Assembly: GCA_018654575.1 (NCBI GenBank)
Contig: JABILI010000069.1
Coordinates: 1-57,634, forward strand
Direction of reading: 5' to 3'
Origin: Porticoccaceae bacterium
GTDB lineage: Bacteria; Pseudomonadota; Gammaproteobacteria; Pseudomonadales; Porticoccaceae
DNA length: 57,634 nt
Shown piece by piece: positions 38,801 to 49,668 of this stretch. The first letter of the stretch is position 1, and every line of letters starts with the position of its first letter. The notes beneath the pieces were generated by a model that was given only the letters and a program-made list of their open reading frames with translations, was not told the DNA's origin and searched no databases. Position numbers and translations under genes: made by a program.

Positions 38801-39934
38801 ATGATGACAAGAACAGCAAACCTTAAAATATCTTTTAGTGACGAACAAGCGATGATCCTTGACAGCGCCAAGGATTTTTGCCGTGATAAATCTGATATAG
38901 CCACCGTTCGTAGCCTATTAAAAACCGAAACCGGCTATAAAGCCGATGTCTGGACTGAAATGGTTGACCTTGGCTGGACCGGTCTGTCTCTGCCAGAGCA
39001 GTACGGTGGCTCTGAAATGAGCATAGGAGCGGCTATTCCGCTCGTGGAGAGTATGGGCCGATATTTGCTTTGCACGCCCTTTATATCGTCAACCATTGCC
39101 GCACAGGCCATTCTGCGCGGCGGTAACGACGCCCAAAAGCATCGCTGGCTCCCTACTATGATTGAGGGTGCTATCGGCACTATGGCGATATTAGACAACG
39201 AAGACTGGGGCGCTACGCGAATCGACTGCACCCTAACACCTAAAGACGGTGATTTTATTCTTGATGGCATTAAGCTGCAGGTCAATGACGCTGCGGTGGC
39301 AGATATATTTATCGTCTTAGCCTCTGCTAACGGCGTACCAACGCTTGTTGTGGTTAATGCCAGTCAGTTGCCTAAGGGCTCGATTAGCAACAAAACCCTT
39401 GTAGATGAAACAAAGCGCGCGTCCAATGTTGATTTTAGCGGCGTCACCATCAAGCCCGATGCCATATTGGCCAATGGCGCTGAGGCCCTGCCAGATCTTC
39501 GGCTGATTGGTGCCCTCTTGACTGCCGCAGAAGCCACAGGTTCCGCTGCTGCAGCTTTAGACACCATTGTTGACTACCTCACCACCCGCAAGCAGTTTGG
39601 GCGCTTAATCGGCTCCTATCAGGCTTTAAAACATCCTACGGTAGACATCTTGTTGCAAATGGATTCGGCACGGACCTTTATTTACCATGCTGCCACCCTC
39701 ATTAACGATGAAAGCCTAGACAAAGATACTCAAATCGCGTGCCGCATGGCCAAGGCGCAGGCCACAGATGCTCTGCTATTTGCTGGCGATCGAGCAGTGC
39801 AATTCCACGGCGGCATGGGCTTTACCTACGACTGCGACGCAATGCTATATATCCGTCGCGCTCAATGGGCACAACACCAGTATGGCGATGCCCAACATCA
39901 CCGTAAATTGCTAGCCCCCCTGTTACTCGACTAA
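38801..39934 (+). CDS. Acyl-CoA dehydrogenase, probable non-catalytic partner of pair 1
   Basis: 377 aa with the dehydrogenase fold (FSDEQAMILDSAKDFCRDK; TRKQFGRLIGSYQALKH; VQFHGGMGFTYDCDAMLY). The central substrate loop is degenerate and no glutamate is seen at either usual base position, features of the beta subunit in alpha2-beta2 dehydrogenases where FAD sites are shared. Translationally close to the preceding catalytic subunit. The specific substrate is unknown. Confidence 0.87.
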   Translation: MMTRTANLKISFSDEQAMILDSAKDFCRDKSDIATVRSLLKTETGYKADVWTEMVDLGWTGLSLPEQYGGSEMSIGAAIPLVESMGRYLLCTPFISSTIAAQAILRGGNDAQKHRWLPTMIEGAIGTMAILDNEDWGATRIDCTLTPKDGDFILDGIKLQVNDAAVADIFIVLASANGVPTLVVVNASQLPKGSISNKTLVDETKRASNVDFSGVTIKPDAILANGAEALPDLRLIGALLTAAEATGSAAAALDTIVDYLTTRKQFGRLIGSYQALKHPTVDILLQMDSARTFIYHAATLINDESLDKDTQIACRMAKAQATDALLFAGDRAVQFHGGMGFTYDCDAMLYIRRAQWAQHQYGDAQHHRKLLAPLLLD

Positions 39935-39949
39935 AGGCGCGCTAACCAC

Positions 39950-40360
39950 ATGAAAAGCATTAAGCTTAGGATCTTTACACTGATGTTTTGGTCCGGGCTC
40001 AGCAGCCTAGTCGAGGCTAGCGGTTTAATCCAGCTAACCGGCGAAGAGATCCGCCAAGTGTTTAGCAACGTGAAAGATATAGCTCAGGTGCAAGATTTGT
40101 CAAAGACACGCGCCACAAATATGTGGCTCGATGACGGGCGCTTTACCAGTACCTGGCGCAATGAAAATGCAGATGGAATTGTTACAGGCACCTGGTATGT
40201 GCAAGACAGCCAACGTTGTGTGAGTATTCAAACAGGCCTGCCGAAGGCCGCTAGAGAGGCCAAATGCGGGCCTATCTACCGCCAAGACGATCGCTATTTT
40301 TCAGTTAATTCAGATGGCAGCATCCACGGGATACATCAAATATTGCCCCTAGACAAGTAA
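39950..40360 (+). CDS. Small secreted protein of unknown function
   Basis: 136 aa with a probable Sec signal peptide (KLRIFTLMFWSGLSSLVEAS) and no later membrane segment, so likely periplasmic. The mature part has GTWYVQDSQRCVSI and a second cysteine in AKCGPIYRQDDRYF, resembling small beta-rich domains in which a Trp-containing strand is followed by two cysteines that could form a disulfide. I do not recognise a named family with certainty. It ends the operon with dehydrogenase pair 1. Confidence 0.65.
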   Translation: MKSIKLRIFTLMFWSGLSSLVEASGLIQLTGEEIRQVFSNVKDIAQVQDLSKTRATNMWLDDGRFTSTWRNENADGIVTGTWYVQDSQRCVSIQTGLPKAAREAKCGPIYRQDDRYFSVNSDGSIHGIHQILPLDK

Positions 40361-40362
40361 GC

Positions 40363-40383
40363 GCAGCTCTTCAAAAGAGCTGC
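40363..40383. terminator. Hairpin terminator between convergent genes
   Basis: GCAGCTCTT (40363-40371) and AAGAGCTGC (40375-40383) form a perfect 9-bp stem with a 3-base loop directly after the secreted-protein stop and before the convergent GST stop. The following plus-strand sequence is only moderately T-rich. Confidence 0.6.
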
Positions 40384-40395
40384 TACTTTCCATTT

Positions 40396-41007
40396 CTATT
40401 GCATATTTATGGCTTTATTAAAGCTAGGCCTGGACTCTATTTTATCGATGTAGGCCTTAATATTCGTCATATTGTCAGTAACACAACCATTTCTATTGGC
40501 CATAAAGCATGCATGCCCCAGCATTACATCAGCCGCAGAGAAATCGCCAATCAAGTAGTCTTTTCCCTCTAACGTTTCATTAATAGGCGCCAGGGATTTA
40601 GTCAGCAGATTTTCAGCTTGCCGCAAGGTATTTGCGTCTCTGCGGTCTGGTGGCAACAAAAACTTTTGCACAACAATCTGATTCATAGGTGGCATGACCA
40701 TGCCTTCGCAGTAATGAAACCATTGTAAATAGAGAGGGAATTCAGCCGCATCGACCGAAGGCTTCAAGCCCCCATTGATGTGTCGCTCTAGAATATAATC
40801 GATGATTGCACCTGATTCATAAAGGGAGATATCACCGTCTTCCAGCACCGGCACTCTGCCCAGAGAATGTCTAGCTCTGTGCTCGCTTGATTTAAGCCCT
40901 TCCTTAGTAAAAGGCATACTATTAACCTCGTACTCTAGGCCTAGCTCTTCTAATAACCACACGACTCGCCCTGCTCTGGTCCCAGCCACGAAATGAACTT
41001 TTAACAT
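40396..41007 (-). CDS. Glutathione S-transferase-like protein (first)
   Basis: 203 aa from the ATG at 41007, which has GAGGAG 7 bases upstream (an in-frame TTG further up overlaps that site). The N-terminal thioredoxin-like domain reads VHFVAGTRAGRVVWLLEELGL, with the cis-proline region GRVPVLEDGDISLYESGAI; the all-helical C-terminal domain follows with FSAADVMLGHAC. Role could be conjugation, isomerisation or detoxification of reactive intermediates from the acyl-CoA pathway. Confidence 0.85.
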   Translation of the reverse strand: MLKVHFVAGTRAGRVVWLLEELGLEYEVNSMPFTKEGLKSSEHRARHSLGRVPVLEDGDISLYESGAIIDYILERHINGGLKPSVDAAEFPLYLQWFHYCEGMVMPPMNQIVVQKFLLPPDRRDANTLRQAENLLTKSLAPINETLEGKDYLIGDFSAADVMLGHACFMANRNGCVTDNMTNIKAYIDKIESRPSFNKAINMQ

Positions 41008-41059
41008 AAGTTTTCTCCTCAATTATTAGATTAATAAAATCCTAACAGTTATTTTTCAT

Positions 41060-41218
41060 CTATGGGTAGCGTTCAATAAATCGCTTTATCTCATCAAACG
41101 TCTCTGCGGCTGCGTCAGTTTGAGTACAGGCGCTAACAAAGGGTATGTGGCCGCGAAACTCATTCATGATCTTGCGAAGATATTTTGTGCGTTGTTTAAA
41201 AGGTATTCCTATAAAGAA
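41060..41218 (-). pseudogene. Possible C-terminal relic of an unidentified gene
   Basis: Between the GST and the dehydrogenase pair, a 52-codon minus-strand frame bounded by stops encodes coding-like sequence, including LRKIMNEFRGHIPFVSACTQ and then ETFDEIKRFIERYP. It has no start signal and ends 53 bases before the GST start. It looks like the tail of a deleted gene, but I cannot name the family; it might also be chance. Confidence 0.3.
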
Positions 41219-41257
41219 TTAGATACAGACTTTGATTTTATCAAAAAAAACTTTTCC

Positions 41258-41368
41258 TCATGCAAAAACCTTCCCAGAAGGAAGGTCATGAGTATGTTTG
41301 TCTCTTCTAGGCCACTTACAACCAACAACTATGACAATTGCAATGGCCGCGATAATGACTAGCACCAT
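41258..41368 (-). CDS. Candidate small membrane peptide (36 aa)
   Basis: Two bases after the stop of the dehydrogenase pair an ATG opens a 36-codon frame: MVLVIIAAIAIVIVVGC, then KWPRRDKHTHDLPSG and a short tail. The first 16 residues form an ideal single membrane helix followed by basic residues. An AGG lies 8 bases upstream. The operon terminator hairpin overlaps its last codons. No homologue is known to me; evidence is the hydrophobic pattern and the tight spacing. Confidence 0.4.
   Translation of the reverse strand: MVLVIIAAIAIVIVVGCKWPRRDKHTHDLPSGKVFA
41264..41286 (-). terminator. Rho-independent terminator after dehydrogenase pair 2
   Basis: On the minus strand ACCTTCC (41286-41280) pairs perfectly with GGAAGGT (41274-41268) around TTCTG and is followed by more T (to 41264); a second run of eight T lies at 41250-41243. 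It closes the operon driven by module B. Confidence 0.75.
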
Positions 41369-41370
41369 AG

Positions 41371-42528
41371 TTAGCCTGAGTAGCTTAGTTGATTAAACGC
41401 CTTTTGATGAAAATCACCATCCCCATAACTAGTATTGATCATCATTAGCCGCTTAACGTAATGGCCAATGTTCAGTTCGTCAGTCATGCCAATGCCGCCA
41501 TGCAACTGGATCGCCTCTTCTCCAATAATTTTGCCATAGCGCGCCACTGTAGCCTTCAAAGCATGTACCGTTTTGGCTAATGCAACCGCGTCGGTTTCAC
41601 CTTCGACAACACTTTTTGACTCACAAAGAGCACGATAAAGCATAGATTTGGTCTGTTCACAGCCCATAAAGGTGTCGACCATTCGGTGCTGTAACACTTG
41701 GAATGAGCCAATCGGCGCACCAAACTGCTGACGAGTCTTGGAATATTCTACGGTCAGCGTATTAAGTGTTGCCATAATACCCAGGGCTTCCGCAGACAAA
41801 CCGATTAAGATTTGCGGCATCACCTGGTCGATGAGGTCCATGCCCTCGCCAGCCGTGTTGAGCAAGTCGCTTTGGTTAACGGCAACATCCGTTAACATTA
41901 GCGTAGCCGCACTCTGGCCGTCCATCATCTTATAAGCTTTAACCTCAACACCTGGTGCTGCAGTGTCGACCATAAAAAGACTCACACCATTGCGGTCAAA
42001 TTGCTCGCCACTGGTGCGGGCACTAACAATGAACTTGTTCGCTGTGCCGCCATTGGTGACCACGGTTTTTACGCCGCTTAGAGTATAGCCGCCAGCACTA
42101 GCTGTTGCAGTGGTCGACACGTCACTCATTTCGTAACGCGACTGCGGCTCCATGTGCGCAAAAGAACCTAAACAATTACCCTCAATAATACTAGGAATAA
42201 TTTGGCTCTTTAGATCTGAGTTAGAGGCTGCAGACAACAGACCTCCAAATACGACCACGGTTGAGGCAAAGGGCTCAACAACAATACCTTTACCCATTTC
42301 TTCCATCACCGCGGCTATATCAACTACGTTGCCACCAAAACCGCCGTACTCTTCAGAAAAGGGTACTGACAGCCAGCCAAGTTCGGCAAACATTGACCAA
42401 AACTCGCGACTGATACCATCGTCAGACTCGATAATCCCACGACGTGCATCAAAGTCATATTGCTCACGAACAAAACGTGACACGCTGTCTTTGATCATGA
42501 TTTGTTCTTCGGAAAACTCAAAATTCAT
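41371..42528 (-). CDS. Acyl-CoA dehydrogenase, probable non-catalytic partner of pair 2
   Basis: 385 aa with the usual landmarks (FSEEQIMIKDSVSRFVREQ; TRQQFGAPIGSFQVLQHRM; IQLHGGIGMTDELNIGHY). As in pair 1, the shorter member lacks a clear catalytic glutamate (LHGGIG in the C-terminal loop; the alternative position falls in IGLSAEALG) and probably forms a heteromer with the upstream gene product. GGAG lies 7 bases before its ATG. Confidence 0.88.
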   Translation of the reverse strand: MNFEFSEEQIMIKDSVSRFVREQYDFDARRGIIESDDGISREFWSMFAELGWLSVPFSEEYGGFGGNVVDIAAVMEEMGKGIVVEPFASTVVVFGGLLSAASNSDLKSQIIPSIIEGNCLGSFAHMEPQSRYEMSDVSTTATASAGGYTLSGVKTVVTNGGTANKFIVSARTSGEQFDRNGVSLFMVDTAAPGVEVKAYKMMDGQSAATLMLTDVAVNQSDLLNTAGEGMDLIDQVMPQILIGLSAEALGIMATLNTLTVEYSKTRQQFGAPIGSFQVLQHRMVDTFMGCEQTKSMLYRALCESKSVVEGETDAVALAKTVHALKATVARYGKIIGEEAIQLHGGIGMTDELNIGHYVKRLMMINTSYGDGDFHQKAFNQLSYSG

Positions 42529-42570
42529 ACTTAAACTCCAGAAATTTATTTAGGGCCATAAACCGCTGTT

Positions 42571-43755
42571 TTAAAGCCCGAGAACGGCTTTGGCAATTAC
42601 ATTTCGCTGCACTTCGTTAGAGCCGCCGTAAATAGTGGCGGCACGACCATACATGTACTTGCCGCGCGCTTCGGCTGCAAAATCATGCCCAAGCTCGTCG
42701 CTGCTCAGATCACCGGGCAATGCGCCTCCGTAGTTGGCTGCCAATTGCAACTGTAGCTCGTGAATGGCTTGACTGATCTCAGTGCCTTTAATTTTCAATA
42801 GTGAGGATTCCGGCCCAGGCATGCCACCGCCTGCCATCGAGGCAAATACACGCAGTTCGGTGTATTCCAGCGCCATAAGCTCCATTTCAATATCTGACAT
42901 GCGCATTTGAAAGACCGGATCTTCGATCATCGGCTTGCCACCATTGATCTCGGTAGTAGCGCGCTGCTTAAGGCCTTCGAGCATGCGCTTAGAGTCCGCA
43001 ACTTCGGCCATGCCTGTGCGCTCATGGGCCAACAGGGCCTTCGCGTATGTCCAACCTTTGTCCTGCTCACCAATGAGATTTTCGATCGGTACGGCAACGT
43101 CTTCAAACAATACTTCGTTGAGGCTGTGCTTGCCGTCGATAGTCACAATAGGCTTAATCGTAATACCAGGGGTATTCATGTCAATCAGCAAGAAACTAAT
43201 CCCCTCTTGGCGGCGAATACCCTTAGAGGTTCTTACTAGGCAAAAAATCCAGTCAGCGTACTGAGCAAAGGTAGTCCAAATCTTACGACCATTAACTATA
43301 TAATTGTCGCCAGCATAGTCCGCTGAAGTACTAAGTGCCGCCAAGTCTGAACCAGCACCAGGCTCTGAGTAACCCTGACACCACCAGTCTTCACTGTTGA
43401 GTATGCGCGGCAAGAACCGTGCTTTTTGCTCCTCGGTACCAAAGGTGTAAATTACCGGTGCAACCATTTTCAGACCAAACGGTACCACGTCAGGAATACC
43501 CGCTAGGCCGCGTTCAGTTTCATAAATAAACTTTTGTGTGCTAGACCAACCTGTGCCGCCATATTCTTTGGGCCAACCTGGTGCTATCCAGCCTTTGGCA
43601 TGTAGCTTTTTTTGCCAGCCAACAATCGCACTCTTGTAGTCCGTAGCCGAATTATCACTTAGGCGAGTCGATGCATCGCCTTCGTATTCGGCGACGAAAA
43701 ACCCTCGGACTTCATCTCGAAAAGCAATGTCTTCTGCTGAAAATTTTATATCCAA
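42571..43755 (-). CDS. Acyl-CoA dehydrogenase, probable catalytic subunit of pair 2
   Basis: 394 aa from a TTG at 43755 with GGAG 8 bases upstream; longer in-frame starts fall inside the promoter module (the furthest is the -35 box itself) and are rejected. Sequence marks: GYSEPGAGSDLAALST, VNGRKIWTTFAQYADWIFCLVR, a glutamate in LLAHERTG at the isovaleryl/long-chain position, and glycine in place of the MCAD base in IYGGSNEVQRN. First gene of the operon controlled by module B. Confidence 0.9.
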   Translation of the reverse strand: MDIKFSAEDIAFRDEVRGFFVAEYEGDASTRLSDNSATDYKSAIVGWQKKLHAKGWIAPGWPKEYGGTGWSSTQKFIYETERGLAGIPDVVPFGLKMVAPVIYTFGTEEQKARFLPRILNSEDWWCQGYSEPGAGSDLAALSTSADYAGDNYIVNGRKIWTTFAQYADWIFCLVRTSKGIRRQEGISFLLIDMNTPGITIKPIVTIDGKHSLNEVLFEDVAVPIENLIGEQDKGWTYAKALLAHERTGMAEVADSKRMLEGLKQRATTEINGGKPMIEDPVFQMRMSDIEMELMALEYTELRVFASMAGGGMPGPESSLLKIKGTEISQAIHELQLQLAANYGGALPGDLSSDELGHDFAAEARGKYMYGRAATIYGGSNEVQRNVIAKAVLGL

Positions 43756-43763
43756 TTGCGTAG

Positions 43764-43853
43764 CTCCTTTGCTATAAATGCTTAGGGGCACTGTAAATTG
43801 TGGCATTGTCTGGGTCAATACTTTGCAGGACTTTAAAGCGGCCGACTGGTCAC
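43764..43853 (-). promoter_or_regulatory. Promoter module, copy B (dehydrogenase pair 2)
   Basis: TTGACC (43818-43813), 17 bases, TACAGT (43795-43790), CTTTAAAG (43838-43831) and GACCAGTC (43851-43844). It aligns with copy A at 80 of 90 positions without gaps, the match ending upstream at GTGAC and downstream at the ribosome binding site AAAGGAG. The farther-upstream TGGCA/CCAAAGACT box present in copies A and C is absent here. Confidence 0.85.
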
Positions 43854-43928
43854 ACTAGCGGTTTAAGATCAAATTCCACACTTTCAATTGGTGCCATCCC
43901 AAGCTAGATGCATTGATTTTTAAATAAG

Positions 43929-43952
43929 GCCCATCAAATGAAGCTGATGGGC
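43929..43952 (-). terminator. Terminator after the FadH-like gene
   Basis: GCCCATCA (43929-43936) and TGATGGGC (43945-43952) make a perfect 8-bp stem with an 8-base loop; the minus strand continues CTTATTTAAAAA. It lies 70 bases beyond the stop of the dienoyl-CoA reductase gene and ahead of module B. Confidence 0.6.
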
Positions 43953-44021
43953 AATTAAGCATCCGACCTAAATAGCAACACACGCCATAGCGTCGTTACG
44001 GTAGTCATCAAATAGTATTTA

Positions 44022-46720
<2,699 letters not shown>

Positions 46721-46749
46721 ACCAAACCTCTGTGGTTGTATGTTGTGTG

Positions 46750-48759
46750 TTATGCGTCTTCGCTTTCGTTAATTTCAATGAGTACATCGTCTGCGGCAAC
46801 CTGTTTGCCGGCGACAGCTGTGACTTCAGAGACTGTGCCATCAATTTCAGCTTGAATCTCATAGTGCATTTTCATCGCTTCCAGCACGGCTAAGGTTTGC
46901 CCTTTAGTGACTTCATCACCGGGTTTGACTAAGACTTCCAATAATAACCCATGCATGAGGGCAATAACGCGCCCGCCGCCCACTGCTTCATCAATCGCAC
47001 CATCAAGAATAATGAGGTCTTTAAAGAAGGCCCCGCGACCCTGAATAGAACAATGCATTTGGCCGCGCTGGAGCCGTGAAAACTGAGCGACTAATTTTAC
47101 ACCATCCAGCAGCACTTCGGCAGTGTTAGCTTGCATTGATACTACCTGTATCTCTACGCTCTGCTCTGCAGCACTGTCAGTCACCTGATAGGTATCTACA
47201 CTGCTATTTACGGGCGATATTGACAGATCATGAGTAGTGTCATCAAACTGATACTGCTTGCGCGACACCATAGCGCTGGCAATGGTCCAGTTTTGAAGCT
47301 GGCTACTCACCAGAAGGCTTCTCTGAAAGTGTCCTTTATTCTCTAAACATAGCTCAAGTGTTGCCGCCACCACGCTGTCAGCGAAGCTTACCGGCTGTAT
47401 TTCAAGCTCAGCGTCAGAGAATTCTTCAGCAATAAAGGCGGTCGTTGCTGCGCCATCAATGAATGGCTGCTTTTCTAGGCACTGAATCAAGAAGTCTTTG
47501 TTATTGGGTGTACCAAAAAGAACGGTTTCTTTAAGTGCGCCAATCAATCGTAGGCGCGCAGCTTCCCGTGTTGGCCCATAGCCAATAACTTTGGCCACCA
47601 TAGGGTCATAAAACGGTGAAATGGCCTGCCCTGTTGATATGCCGTCATCGACACGCACCCCAACACCTGAGGCTGGCGCCCAAAGATCTACCGGACCAGA
47701 GGCCGGCAAGAAATCTTGGCTTGGATCCTCGGTATAGAGACGTACCTCAATGGCATGACCCTCTAGGTTGATATCATCTTGGCTCAACCCAAGAGGTTCA
47801 CCCTGTGCGACTTTAATCTGAAGCGCAACCAGGTCCAAGCCAGTGATTAGCTCAGTAACAGGGTGCTCCACCTGAAGACGGGTATTCATTTCTAAAAAGT
47901 AAAAGAAGCCGCTGTCGTCCAGTAAAAACTCAACGGTTCCAGCCCCGCGGTAATTAACACTTTTAGCCGCATCAATGGCCGACTGGCCCATTTTTTCGCG
48001 CAATTCTGGCGTCATTACCGGGCAAGGCGCTTCTTCAACAACCTTCTGATGGCGACGCTGCACTGAGCAATCACGTTCGCCCAGATGGACGGTATTGCCC
48101 ATTGTGTCGGCAAATACCTGTATTTCCACATGGCGCGGTTTGATGATGGCTTTTTCAAGAATAAGCTCACCCGAACCAAAGGCCCCTTCTGCTTCGGCTC
48201 GCGCAAGCTTTATGGCATTGGCAAGATCGGCCTGCTCATGGACCAAGCGCATACCTCGGCCTCCGCCACCAGCGGCAGCCTTAACCATAAGGGGTAAATC
48301 AATCTTGAGTCCCTCTGCCAATAAAACGTCATCACTTTGATCATGACCTTCGTAACCTGGTACACAGGGCACTCCAGCCTCAATCATACGACGCTTGGAC
48401 TCGGCCTTATTGCCCATAACATCAATGGCCTCACGCGTTGGCCCTATAAAGACTAGCCCTGCACTCTCTACCGCTTCGGCAAAGGCAGCGTTTTCGCTAA
48501 GAAAACCATAGCCTGGATGAATAGATTCTGCGCCACTGCTGGCGGCTGCTTGCAAAATAAGCTCTGGTACCAAGTAGGACTCTCCGACCGGACCAGGACC
48601 AATACGGACCGCATCATCGGCCAAGTGCACATGCGGTGCTCCAGCATCAGCATCCGAATATACCGCGACAGTTCGATAGCCTAATTTTTTGGCCGTACGA
48701 ATGACTCGGCAGGCTATTTCACCACGATTGGCAATCAATATACTATTAAAGTTATTCAT
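46750..48759 (-). CDS. Acyl-CoA carboxylase alpha subunit (biotin carboxylase + BCCP), AtuF/LiuD-like
   Basis: 669 aa. Residues about 1-450 form the biotin carboxylase (ANRGEIACRVIRTAKKLGY; AAAGGGGRGMRL; EMNTRLQVEHPVTE), followed by a linker domain and a C-terminal biotinyl domain with the biotin lysine in EAMKMHYEIQ. It is the alpha subunit of a geranyl-CoA, methylcrotonyl-CoA or related carboxylase together with the beta subunit two genes upstream. The enoyl-CoA hydratase lies between, matching Atu/Liu operons. Confidence 0.93.
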   Translation of the reverse strand: MNNFNSILIANRGEIACRVIRTAKKLGYRTVAVYSDADAGAPHVHLADDAVRIGPGPVGESYLVPELILQAAASSGAESIHPGYGFLSENAAFAEAVESAGLVFIGPTREAIDVMGNKAESKRRMIEAGVPCVPGYEGHDQSDDVLLAEGLKIDLPLMVKAAAGGGGRGMRLVHEQADLANAIKLARAEAEGAFGSGELILEKAIIKPRHVEIQVFADTMGNTVHLGERDCSVQRRHQKVVEEAPCPVMTPELREKMGQSAIDAAKSVNYRGAGTVEFLLDDSGFFYFLEMNTRLQVEHPVTELITGLDLVALQIKVAQGEPLGLSQDDINLEGHAIEVRLYTEDPSQDFLPASGPVDLWAPASGVGVRVDDGISTGQAISPFYDPMVAKVIGYGPTREAARLRLIGALKETVLFGTPNNKDFLIQCLEKQPFIDGAATTAFIAEEFSDAELEIQPVSFADSVVAATLELCLENKGHFQRSLLVSSQLQNWTIASAMVSRKQYQFDDTTHDLSISPVNSSVDTYQVTDSAAEQSVEIQVVSMQANTAEVLLDGVKLVAQFSRLQRGQMHCSIQGRGAFFKDLIILDGAIDEAVGGGRVIALMHGLLLEVLVKPGDEVTKGQTLAVLEAMKMHYEIQAEIDGTVSEVTAVAGKQVAADDVLIEINESEDA

Positions 48760-48816
48760 TAATATATTACCTTAACTAATTGTTTTATATGTTTTAATTA
48801 TTGATTAAATAAGGCT

Positions 48817-49638
48817 TTAGGCATCTTCATTCCAATAGGGCTTACGTTTTTCAACAAACGCTGCAACACCTTCTACGCCCTCTGAACTGAGCATGCATTG
48901 AGCAAAACCTTGGGATGCAAAATCCAAAGCCTCTGACCTTGGGCGGCGCAATGTTTCAAACAAAATTCCTTTAGTCGCCGCATTAGCTCCTGGGGCGCAT
49001 GCGTTAATTTGCTGTAAAATAGAGGCACATTGCGCCTCCAACTCCTCTACATCAGCAGCAACGCCATGAGCGATGCCTAGCTTAACCGCCTCCTCTCCCT
49101 TAAACCGCGCACCAGTAAGCATTAGACGGCGGGCCTGAGTAAGTCCAACACGCTCGGTCACAAAGGGTGCAATCTGGGCTGGTGGGATGCCTAAACTAGC
49201 CTCGCTTAACCGGAATCGTGCATCTGCAGTAACCAGAGTGACGTCCGCAACACAGGCTAGCCCAAGCCCGCCGCCAATAGCGGCGCCTTCAACCAAGATA
49301 ATCACCACCTGAGGCTGTTCGTTAAGCATGATCATAACGTCACCAAATGAGCGGTTACTCTTGGCCACTTCGTCGGCATCAACGGTTTGCATGCCTGATT
49401 TAAAGCCTTTGATATCGCCGCCAGCGCAGAAGAAGCCGCCTTTACCACGCAAAACAATAGTACGAATACTGCGATCATCTTTGACCAAAGTCAGTACGTT
49501 AACGAGCTCTTCAGTCATCTCAGCGTTCAGAGCATTTTTTGCCTCAGGGCGGTTAAACCAAACCTTCAACACAGAGCCCTGCCTATCTAGTACCAGTGAA
49601 TTTGTTACCGGCAATTGCGTTTTAGCTAGATCACTCAT
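48817..49638 (-). CDS. Enoyl-CoA hydratase, AtuE/LiuC-like
   Basis: Crotonase-fold enzyme of 273 aa with the oxyanion-hole segments GKGGFFCAGGDIKGF and EGAAIGGGLGLACVADV and the active-site stretch SEASLGIPPAQIAPFV. That stretch reminds me more of isohexenylglutaconyl-CoA hydratase (AtuE) than of methylglutaconyl-CoA hydratase (LiuC), but this is from memory without an alignment. GGAG sits ahead of the ATG. It hydrates the product of the flanking carboxylase. Confidence 0.88.
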   Translation of the reverse strand: MSDLAKTQLPVTNSLVLDRQGSVLKVWFNRPEAKNALNAEMTEELVNVLTLVKDDRSIRTIVLRGKGGFFCAGGDIKGFKSGMQTVDADEVAKSNRSFGDVMIMLNEQPQVVIILVEGAAIGGGLGLACVADVTLVTADARFRLSEASLGIPPAQIAPFVTERVGLTQARRLMLTGARFKGEEAVKLGIAHGVAADVEELEAQCASILQQINACAPGANAATKGILFETLRRPRSEALDFASQGFAQCMLSSEGVEGVAAFVEKRKPYWNEDA

Positions 49639-49668
49639 GTAATTATCTCCACTAGTGTGTAAATTCGG

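Noticed and set aside
43756-43818. Longer N-terminus for the pair 2 catalytic dehydrogenase starting at 43818
   Set aside because: The extra 21 codons coincide with the conserved promoter module (the first codon is the -35 box) and lie upstream of the likely transcription start; a TTG with GGAG at 8 bases gives a normal N-terminus.
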